Assembly: GCA_038240875.1 (NCBI GenBank)
Contig: JBBRGG010000091.1
Span: 1 to 12,875, forward strand
DNA: 12,875 nt
Source: JBBRGG01 sp038240875
GTDB lineage: Bacteria > Planctomycetota > Phycisphaerae > Phycisphaerales > UBA1924
Direction: 5' to 3'
A program made the position numbers and the translations under genes. Positions 7,406 to 12,875 of this stretch are shown piece after piece (positions within the stretch are counted from its first letter, which is position 1; every line of letters starts with the position of its first letter). Under the pieces are notes generated by a model. It saw nothing but the letters and a program-made list of their open reading frames with translations, did not search any database and had not been told where the DNA came from.

Positions 7406-7666
7406 TCAAACTTGATCGCAAATCCCGCACGATTGCAAGAACTCACGAATCTGCAGCACCTGCTCGTTCGAGAAAAAAATCCTGCTCTTGGACGCGTTCA
7501 ATGTCAATGACTTGGCATTAAGTTGAATCAGTATGAACCCACTTGAACAAGTTTCAACACTAGCTCCGAGCCGCGTGAAGAGTGTAGAAACTTCCTGCCT
7601 GGAAATGTTCGGTGCGATGGGGTGTGTAAACAGCATTACCAGAGTTGTTTCAATCGTCCGTGGCAT
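7406..7666 (-). CDS. Small protein, weakly HicA-like
   Basis: The 86-residue product starts MPRTIETTLVMLFTHPIAPN and continues with a helix (QEVSTLFTRLGASVE, about 24-38), two strands (GFILIQLN and SLTLNASK) and a C-terminal helix (NEQVLQIREFLQSCGI, about 67-82). The spacing of HP-x3-N-I, V-x-x-L-x-x-L-G-A-x-V and QV-x-x-I-R-x-F-L resembles small proteins often labelled HicA-like toxins, but the His-Arg-Pro segment of those is absent, and no HicB-like antitoxin is adjacent. I therefore do not claim toxin function. The start is secure: a TGA lies directly before the ATG in frame, and GGAG sits eight bases upstream. Codon use and the upstream DNA are more AT-rich than the neighbours, hinting at a separate origin. 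Confidence 0.6.
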   Translation of the reverse strand: MPRTIETTLVMLFTHPIAPNISRQEVSTLFTRLGASVETCSSGFILIQLNAKSLTLNASKSRIFFSNEQVLQIREFLQSCGICDQV

Positions 7667-7680
7667 TCAGATTTCTCCAT
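7636..7680 (-). other. 14-codon micro-ORF overlapping the start of the small gene
   Basis: A frame of 14 codons (MEKSECHGRLKQLW) starts at 7680 with a perfect AAGGAG (7695-7690) nine bases upstream, and ends with TAA at 7638-7636. It overlaps the first 31 bases of the 86-residue gene in another frame, and the Shine-Dalgarno of that gene lies inside it. It could be a translated leader that couples or limits expression, or the AAGGAG may serve the longer gene from a distance. Confidence 0.35.
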
Positions 7681-7894
7681 CCGAATTATCTCCTTAAAAA
7701 CACTAGGTAAAAATACTATTTCTTAAAAAATGCTCGCGGGTTCTGGATTGATATTCAACGAAACATAATCTATTCCGTCTAGAGGAAACAAGGCCCCAAT
7801 TCGGTCATGGATATCCGAGAAATGCTCTGGATTCTTAAGCCGTGGTTACCGATTAGGTACAGAAGTGAATTTTGTCCTACAGGAGTGATCTGCA

Positions 7895-9277
7895 ATGAGC
7901 CGGGATCAAGCTAATTCAATTGCGTCTAATACCAACATCGATCAACTTGCCGCGCGAGCGATGACGCGAATTCGCGCGAGCGTTGCTGTTGCCACCACGC
8001 TGGTTGTGTCTGCATGCATCCTGACGATGGGTCTGACCAATTCCACATTGGCAAACGCGCCAGATCACGGTGCAGACCACGCCGACGACCGTGGCTCGGA
8101 TCATGCCCCAGCCAAATCTGTACCTACATCTGAACGCAAACTCGATATGCACGCACCTGCGACCCTTGTACGCGCCGCTTCTCCAAGTGCAAAGGCACCC
8201 GCCTCAACATCCGCCCCCGCCAATCCATCTGGCGCAAAGCGTCCTCCACAAAACAACACTCCCAATTCCTCATCGAATACACCTTCAAACAACTCGACCA
8301 ACAACACTTCTTCCGCGAACTCTGCAAGCGCGACAAGCATAAACGCTTCCAGCCCTGAGCCCACGACCAACAGCGGCCCGATCAATGCAGATCAAGCCAT
8401 GGCTCTGCTGGCTGAAGGTAACGCACGCTGGTTCGCCGACAAAGAACGCAACCCAAACACCTCGCCCGAGCGTCGCACCCAAGCGGCCAACGGCCAGACT
8501 CCCTTTGTCAGCGTCTTGACGTGTGCCGATTCGCGCATTCCCATCGAGCGGGTCTTTGATCGTGGCGTAGGCGACGTCTTTGTTGTTCGCGTTGCGGGCA
8601 ACGTCGCCGGCGAGAGCGAAACAGGCACGCTCGAATATGGCGTGGGCCACCTTAAGACTCCTCTGCTAGTCGTCATGGGCCACACCAAGTGTGGCGCGGT
8701 TGCTGCTGCTGCGAGTGGCAAGCAACTTCATGGCGCGCTGGGTGGCTTGGTCAGACACATTCTTCCCGCTGTCGAACGCGCGAAGCAGCAGAAACCAGAC
8801 GCTTCTCAGGAAGAAATTACCAGCCTAGCGATCCGCGAAAACGTTTGGCAGACAATCTACAACCTCTACAGCAAGAGCACCGAACTTCGCGAGAAGGCGG
8901 TCGCAGGCGACGTCCGCGTCGTCGGCGCGTTGTACGACATCGCAACGGGCAAGGTCGAGTGGATCGGCGAGCATCCATGGCAGCGCGAAATCATCTCCGC
9001 ACTCGATGCTGCCAATCCTGCTGCCAATCCTTCAGGTGGTTCTGAAACCAAGTCTGTCGTTGCCGACGCCAACAACATGAAGAAGTCGTCGCCCGAATCC
9101 GCCGCTAAAGTCCAGCTTCCTTTTAACAAGTCCGCAATGAAAGCCGAGCCTAAGGGTTTGCCAAAGCTTGATCTTAAGGCTGGCAGCAAGCCAGAGCCCG
9201 CCGCCGATTCGCATGGTGACGCCCACGCCGACGCTGCCGATGATGCGCAGGCTCCCTCGAGCGGCGGCCACCCATAA
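7895..9277 (+). CDS. Exported beta-class carbonic anhydrase with disordered flanks
   Basis: This enzyme interconverts CO2 and bicarbonate. The catalytic domain spans about 160-372 of 460 residues, with the beta-class zinc ligands Cys210, Asp212, His263 and Cys266 in LTCADSRIP and MGHTKCGAV; Asp212-Arg214 form the usual dyad. Unlike most beta-carbonic anhydrases it has a leader: Arg residues at 21-27, a hydrophobic segment about 28-48, and a possible cleavage after LANA (54), so it probably acts outside the cytoplasmic membrane. VVSAC (37-41) could also be read as a lipobox. Residues 55-160 are disordered, first His/Asp-rich (DHGADHADDRGSDH, 57-70), then Asn/Ser/Thr/Pro-rich. The C-terminal 88 residues are also disordered and end His/Asp-rich. 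AGGAG nine bases before the ATG fixes the start. A weak promoter candidate is TTCTGG (7741) and CATAAT (7764) spaced by 17 bp. Confidence 0.9.
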   Translation: MSRDQANSIASNTNIDQLAARAMTRIRASVAVATTLVVSACILTMGLTNSTLANAPDHGADHADDRGSDHAPAKSVPTSERKLDMHAPATLVRAASPSAKAPASTSAPANPSGAKRPPQNNTPNSSSNTPSNNSTNNTSSANSASATSINASSPEPTTNSGPINADQAMALLAEGNARWFADKERNPNTSPERRTQAANGQTPFVSVLTCADSRIPIERVFDRGVGDVFVVRVAGNVAGESETGTLEYGVGHLKTPLLVVMGHTKCGAVAAAASGKQLHGALGGLVRHILPAVERAKQQKPDASQEEITSLAIRENVWQTIYNLYSKSTELREKAVAGDVRVVGALYDIATGKVEWIGEHPWQREIISALDAANPAANPSGGSETKSVVADANNMKKSSPESAAKVQLPFNKSAMKAEPKGLPKLDLKAGSKPEPAADSHGDAHADAADDAQAPSSGGHP

Positions 9278-9348
9278 ACGCACCTCGTTTCACTTCTTCG
9301 CAATTAACTCAAACAAAGCCTGCTCGAAATACCGAAGGTCTTGGGTAC

Positions 9349-9376
9349 CCTCTCTCTGCGAGAGGAGATTTGCTAC
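9349..9376 (+). terminator. Hairpin between convergent genes after carbonic anhydrase
   Basis: CCTCTC (9349-9354) pairs perfectly with GAGAGG (9360-9365) around TCTGC, followed by AGATTTGCTACTTTCTTT. It lies between the carbonic anhydrase stop (9277) and the convergent gene ending at 9419 and may serve the + strand. The T-tract is interrupted. Confidence 0.5.
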
Positions 9377-9418
9377 TTTCTTTACTCGGCTTCGCCCATG
9401 TTTCAAGTGTGATTCGTG

Positions 9419-10462
9419 TTACGGCTTTTCCCCAGTCTCATTGAGTAATTTCACCGCAACAACTTCCGGCTTTGGCTCGCCTCGCAGATCGATGATCAAA
9501 GGCGATTGGCCAGCGTCTTTGCCACTTTCTTCACTGTGAAACTGCGTTGGCACAGGCCCGATATTTCGCGCGAGCAAAGCCGCTCGATACGAGAAAATAT
9601 CAAATGCCAGCGAGCCCGCTGCGCTACTTAACATCGCGCTCGAAAACAAACGTGCGGCGTGAATCGGCCCGATCGCACGCGACACAGCCCGCGATGGATC
9701 TACCATCGCTCGAAGCAATACCAACGGATCAATCCCAACCCCCACAGGCCCCGCAGAATCACGTTGCGCGAATAAAGCCGCTGCGATCACCGGCGCCGAT
9801 GCCTTGGACGTAGTGCTCGCGTTCTCGATGGAGTCGGCAGATGCAGATGGTGCAACAGCCACTTCGCACACGACCGCCGACACCGCGTGATCAGCGACCC
9901 GAGTGCCGACGTGTTCTGCTGCGTATGCAATTGCTTTGTGTGCGTCGGCGGAAGTTGCCAATCGCGCCGCTGAATTACTCGCGCTTGAAGTGTTTGATCC
10001 ACTTCCATTTCCTTGTGGTGCGCCGTGATCTATTCGAGCAGGGAGAAGAATGTTGACACATGGCGCCAAGCCCTTGCCGCTGCCTTGACTGCCACTGCCT
10101 TTGCTACCACCACTCTTGCCACTACTCGCACGGTACACATCCGCCGCGAGCACCAGCGCATCGCAGACAGCGTCGATAGCTCGTTCGGATCTCACCGCGT
10201 CGGCGAAATCAGCCGCCGGTATCCAGAGGTCGATCCCCGCAAACAGCAGATCATGGCCATTGAGCACGCTCGCAAGCCCGCGCCGCGCCGAAGCATCAAG
10301 CTGCCTCGCGCGGATGCCATCACGCATGCCGTCGATGACCAACCCACGCACGCCAAGCGATGCCGCCCAGGCAATCGCGTCGCGTGGCGTAGACCCCCAA
10401 GGCGCATCAAGCCCGGGTACAAGGCCCGCAAGGGAAAGGACTCGGGTTGTGGGGAACGTCAT
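9419..10462 (-). CDS. TIM-barrel-like protein, possible sugar-phosphate isomerase/epimerase relative
   Basis: The 347-residue product is cytoplasmic and has no signal peptide. Its N-terminal part (TPRDAIAWAASLGVRGLVID, 25-44, then ARRGLASVL, 59-67, and DLLFAGIDLWIP, 71-82) follows the strand-helix rhythm of xylose-isomerase-like TIM barrels: an early 'A-A-x-L-G-x-R-G-L-x-I-D' strand, then 'S-A-R-R-x-L', then a strand ending in a polar loop. No metal-binding Glu/Asp/His set can be confirmed. Three Gly/Ser-rich segments (about 112-133, 143-168 and 203-222) interrupt the fold, making the protein look loosely constrained. The ATG at 10462 follows an in-frame GTG at 10465; neither has a good Shine-Dalgarno. 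It lies 138 bp downstream of motB on the same strand and may be in that transcript, but nothing links it to motility. Confidence 0.5.
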   Translation of the reverse strand: MTFPTTRVLSLAGLVPGLDAPWGSTPRDAIAWAASLGVRGLVIDGMRDGIRARQLDASARRGLASVLNGHDLLFAGIDLWIPAADFADAVRSERAIDAVCDALVLAADVYRASSGKSGGSKGSGSQGSGKGLAPCVNILLPARIDHGAPQGNGSGSNTSSASNSAARLATSADAHKAIAYAAEHVGTRVADHAVSAVVCEVAVAPSASADSIENASTTSKASAPVIAAALFAQRDSAGPVGVGIDPLVLLRAMVDPSRAVSRAIGPIHAARLFSSAMLSSAAGSLAFDIFSYRAALLARNIGPVPTQFHSEESGKDAGQSPLIIDLRGEPKPEVVAVKLLNETGEKP

Positions 10463-10600
10463 CACCAGCGCATCATTGGCCTACAAATAGTCACTGGCCT
10501 TGAAACTGTCAGGCGATGTGGTTCAGGATACTTTAAGCGAAACGGCCTCTTACTTCCCGTCGTGGTGCTCGGGTCGTACTTCCACATCCTGCGCATCGAG

Positions 10601-11461
10601 TTACTTGGTAGCGCCTTTGGATGAGTCCTTGTTTGCAGGGGCTGCGTCCTTCCGCGTTGACGCGTTGCTGTACGGATCAGCAGGGGTGACTTCATTGAGT
10701 ACAAGAATCTCGGTACGCTGGTTGGTCTGCGCTTCGCCTTGGGTGCGGGCGCGAGCTATCGCTGGTGCCGAATCTCCGCTGGAAACAAGGCGTATCTGCT
10801 CCCACGTCACGCCATTTTGAACAAGTTCGGTGCCCACGCTCCATGCGCGCTGGTACGCCAGGTCGCGTGCTTTCTTGTTGTCACGCCACGTTTCCCACTT
10901 GCTCGCGTGCCCGCGCACTTCAACCATCCAGCGCGTGCCAACGACCTTCTTTGAGATCTGCGCGATGGTCGCCCGCGCGTCCTCGCTCAGGAGCGATTCG
11001 CGCTCCTCAAACTGCACAAACCCGCCTTCGCCAGCCCAATCCGTCGGGCGAATTGATTGCACGTCCTGCATGTCGCCATCGGGCGAATCCGTATTCACGT
11101 TGCCACGCGATGCACGCGCACGCAAGCGACGGATCAAAGGCTGGTCCTCGGCAATCGCCGAATCCATTGATACAGGATTATGAAACGCCTCACGTACCGC
11201 GATTGCAACATCGGCGATGCGATCATCCGCTGTTTCACCGGCCGGACCATCCGACGAGCCCTTTGGCCCCATGTTCATCGCGAGCAGAATTACGAAGAAG
11301 CCCATCATTAATAGCACGTTGTCGGCGAACGAAACGATCCAGCCTTCTTCATGTTCATGCTCTTCGTGCAGATGTGGGTGGTGCTTCTTGTGCTTCTTGT
11401 GCTCGCCGTGGGCCTCGCCACCTGCGCCGCCGCCGCCGTCTTTTTGTTCGTGATCTGCCAT
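10601..11461 (-). CDS. motB: MotB-like flagellar stator protein with OmpA-like domain
   Basis: MotB anchors the MotA5B2 stator to peptidoglycan and carries the proton-accepting aspartate. The 286-residue product has one membrane helix (WIVSFADNVLLMMGFFVILL, 41-60) with the signature FAD, Asp47, and LMMGFF. The periplasmic OmpA-like domain runs about 145-255, with VEVRGHAS (180-187), AYQRAWSVGTELVQNGV (202-218) and NQRTEI (247-252). The family motif GHTD is GHAS here, so the aspartate that binds diaminopimelate in OmpA is replaced by Ser187, while the arginine (Arg205) remains. The cytoplasmic N-terminus is unusual: nine histidines lie between 18 and 37, mixed with Lys and Glu. CGGAG nine bases before the ATG supports the start. 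It begins 53 bp after the motA stop, so the two are surely cotranscribed. Confidence 0.88.
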   Translation of the reverse strand: MADHEQKDGGGGAGGEAHGEHKKHKKHHPHLHEEHEHEEGWIVSFADNVLLMMGFFVILLAMNMGPKGSSDGPAGETADDRIADVAIAVREAFHNPVSMDSAIAEDQPLIRRLRARASRGNVNTDSPDGDMQDVQSIRPTDWAGEGGFVQFEERESLLSEDARATIAQISKKVVGTRWMVEVRGHASKWETWRDNKKARDLAYQRAWSVGTELVQNGVTWEQIRLVSSGDSAPAIARARTQGEAQTNQRTEILVLNEVTPADPYSNASTRKDAAPANKDSSKGATK

Positions 11462-11514
11462 GGTCGAAACTCCGCTCGAGTCTGTTGGTGGTGAGAAGCC
11501 CTTAACTCAGCTCT

Positions 11515-12291
11515 TTACGCCGCCTTGAGCTTGCTGCGGGTGATCGCAGGGACAAATGCCGCCATCTTGTCCAGCGTGCTACGTGGGTTCTCGCCCGCCT
11601 GAATCGAGAGGATGCCTTGAAGCACCAGCTCGCGCCGAAGGATCTCTTCGCCCGAGCGATACGCGAGCTTGTCGCCCATAGGCCCGGCGATGCAGTTTGC
11701 GAGCACCGTGCCGTACATCGTTGCGACGACCGCGACCGCCAACATGTAACCCATGATCGCAATATCGCCACCTAGGCTCTTGAACATACCGATCTGACCC
11801 ATCAACGTCGCGACCAGACCAAGGCCCGGGCCATAGACCTTGATGATGTCGAAGAATTTCTTTCCGCTCTTGTGCCGATCCTGCATCGCCATGATCTCTA
11901 AACGCAACGTCGATTCGATGGTGTCAGGCTCCACGCCATCGACGGCCATCTTCAGCCCCGCCGCGAGAAATGGGTCATCAATCTTGGCGATCTCTGCCTC
12001 GAGCGCGAGGATGCCATCGCGTCGCGCTTTTTCCGCGAGCGTCGCCATGAAGTTAATTGTGTCCATCGTGGATTTGGATTTGTAAAACATGAACTTCTTT
12101 ACATACCCAGGCACCATTTTGATGCGGTCAAAGGGCATCGCCATCAACACCGCGGCGATCGATCCCAAAATGACCATGTAAAAGCCTTTGGACGACCACA
12201 GCGACATCAAGTCGCCATTCGTGGCTTTAAAGCACACAAGCCCAACAACGCCCACCATCAAAAGAGTGCCGCTTATGCTTGCCTTGTCCAT
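11515..12291 (-). CDS. motA: MotA-like flagellar stator channel protein
   Basis: MotA subunits surround MotB and form the ion path whose flow turns the flagellar rotor. The 258-residue product has the expected four membrane segments (about 5-23, 35-52, 152-174, 180-202) and the large cytoplasmic loop between the second and third, with Arg90 and Glu98 (EKARRDGILALE) at the positions that contact FliG in E. coli MotA. The first conserved channel proline is present (Pro155 in YGPGLGLVATLMG). The second, normally in G-P-x-x-A-V-A eleven residues before the YG motif, is Tyr182 (IMGYMLAVAVVATMYG). Ion specificity cannot be read with confidence. A GGAG nine bases before the ATG serves as ribosome binding site but lies in a leader stem. 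No other flagellar gene is in the window. Confidence 0.9.
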   Translation of the reverse strand: MDKASISGTLLMVGVVGLVCFKATNGDLMSLWSSKGFYMVILGSIAAVLMAMPFDRIKMVPGYVKKFMFYKSKSTMDTINFMATLAEKARRDGILALEAEIAKIDDPFLAAGLKMAVDGVEPDTIESTLRLEIMAMQDRHKSGKKFFDIIKVYGPGLGLVATLMGQIGMFKSLGGDIAIMGYMLAVAVVATMYGTVLANCIAGPMGDKLAYRSGEEILRRELVLQGILSIQAGENPRSTLDKMAAFVPAITRSKLKAA

Positions 12292-12299
12292 GTGGTCTA

Positions 12300-12352
12300 G
12301 CTCCGATGTTCCGTACAGAATGCCCGTAGGGAATCAACGGCAACATCGGAAC
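12300..12352 (-). promoter_or_regulatory. motA leader hairpin burying the ribosome binding site
   Basis: TCCGATGTT and AACATCGGA (12302-12310 and 12342-12350) are perfect 9-bp inverted arms. Outward, 12301/12351 can form a G.U pair and 12300/12352 a G-C pair; inward, after one bulged base (12341), 12311-12314 pair with 12337-12340. In the motA transcript the 3' arm contains CGGAG, the Shine-Dalgarno, which would be almost wholly paired. The 22-base loop contains a small CCC/GGG stem. This looks like a translation-control structure, by inference. Confidence 0.5.
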
Positions 12353-12373
12353 AAACAGCACGCGCCTTGAACT

Positions 12374-12409
12374 CGTTTTGCCTGATAAAGCCAGTTTGCC
12401 CGATAAGGC
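12374..12409 (-). repeat. Two adjacent 18-bp direct repeats upstream of motA
   Basis: On the - strand GCCTTATCGGGCAAACTG (12409-12392) is followed directly by GCTTTATCAGGCAAAACG (12391-12374); 14 of 18 positions agree. They lie about 85-120 bp before the motA start. They may be paired protein-binding sites, or simply a local duplication. Confidence 0.5.
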
Positions 12410-12516
12410 GAAATAGGCCGATCAATCGATAGCCTGCGTTAAACGTCCTCCCAAAGTTACATGGTGCTCCAAGCACGCAGCTCTGAGTTGCGCGGCTTGA
12501 AAGTATGGAGTAGCAC

Positions 12517-12552
12517 AAAAAGAAAAGAGCCATAAGGCGGACCTCAGGGCTC
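12517..12552 (-). terminator. Intrinsic terminator at the end of the right-edge gene
   Basis: On the - strand GAGCC-C-TGAGG (12552-12542) pairs with CCTTA-T-GGCTC (12537-12527) around a TCCG tetraloop, with a single C.T mismatch and one G.U pair, followed by TTTTCTTTTT. The TGA stop of the right-edge gene (12546-12544) is inside the 5' arm. This is the best intrinsic terminator in the window. Confidence 0.85.
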
Positions 12553-12875
12553 AGCAGAATCAATTGACTGATCGGCGTCGTAATCGAAGCTCAGCGACAC
12601 GATGCCAGCGCGATCGTTGTTCGGGTCGTCAGCAGAGGCTGCAATTCGAGCCAAGGTCAAAATGATGATCTGTCCAGAAACCCATGTATTCACAGCTCCT
12701 TTAGCAGTGTCCCAAGTCTCAGCAGCTTTAGGGACGATCTGCTCGGCGAATTAGATAGTTCGATTGATCGAGCGCTTCAGCCGAGTTTCTTCCGATCGAG
12801 TTCACGCGCACGTTGCAACGGAAACGGTTCAACAGGCCCGTGGCCAACTGGTCACCTTGGCTAAAGCTGATGTCC
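12544..12875 (-). pseudogene. 3' end of an unidentified gene with an apparent frameshift
   Basis: Two protein-like segments in different frames abut on the - strand. The first enters from beyond the window at 12874, begins DISFSQGDQLATGLLNRF, reaches ALDQSNYLI and stops at 12728. The second is open from 12750 to the TGA at 12544, begins FAEQIVPKAAETWDTAKG and ends VSLSFDYDADQSIDSAEP. Neither segment is recognised. The second has no ATG and a TAA directly before it, so it cannot easily start on its own, while a perfect terminator overlaps its stop. The simplest reading is one gene with a one-base insertion near 12750-12756, by mutation or sequence error, whose product would read ...SNYL-FAEQIV... 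across the junction. An alternative is that the first segment simply ends at 12728 and the second is chance. Confidence 0.5.

Noticed and set aside
10601..12291. Anti-phage Zorya-type ZorAB system
   Set aside because: ZorA has a long cytoplasmic tail beyond the MotA-like core and ZorC/ZorD or ZorE would be expected nearby; here MotA is of ordinary length and no such genes follow.
12297..12563. 88-codon open frame upstream of motA on the - strand
   Set aside because: It runs through the terminator, the direct repeats and the leader hairpin and has no recognisable protein features.

Overview
The window is a GC-rich bacterial chromosome segment with 12 recognisable intact or near-intact genes on both strands, plus the 3' end of one apparently frameshifted gene at the right edge. 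Several proteins carry long Ser/Thr/Pro/Ala-rich or Lys/Ala-rich segments, start codons are often without a clear Shine-Dalgarno (SD) sequence, and the gene order is loose. That mix would fit a planctomycete-like organism (Phycisphaerae is my guess), but the assignment is inference. No transposase, phage gene, CRISPR array, rRNA or tRNA was seen.

Layout. (1) 26-1666, + strand: pyruvate dehydrogenase E1 alpha followed 18 bp later by aspartate 1-decarboxylase (panD), a likely operon linking acetyl-CoA formation to beta-alanine/CoA synthesis. (2) 1842-3661, + strand: an exported protein with a Gly/Ser/Thr repeat and a C-terminal beta-type domain, a strong hairpin terminator, then a small membrane protein resembling the FUN14 family. 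(3) 3708-4451, - strand: a DUF2959 lipoprotein, divergent from a Gdx/SugE-type small multidrug resistance transporter at 4715-5101. (4) 5390-6400, + strand: a helical protein with a histone-H1-like Lys/Ala/Pro tail. (5) 6589-7666, - strand: an ASCH/PUA-like domain protein, a gene-poor stretch, and an AT-richer small gene with weak HicA-like resemblance. (6) 7895-9277, + strand: an exported beta-carbonic anhydrase with disordered His/Asp-rich ends. (7) 9419-12291, - strand: a probable motA-motB stator operon followed by a TIM-barrel-like protein. (8) 12544-12875, - strand: the 3' end of an unidentified gene read in two frames, closed by a very good intrinsic terminator.

The most useful second-look items are the structured motA leader, whose stem would bury the ribosome binding site; stator proteins that deviate at normally conserved positions (a MotA proline replaced by tyrosine, a MotB GHTD motif changed to GHAS, a His-rich MotB tail); the frameshifted gene with its terminator; the H1-tailed helical protein; and a pair of similar hairpins at two gene ends. 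I did not find convincing evidence of a wholly new multi-gene system.
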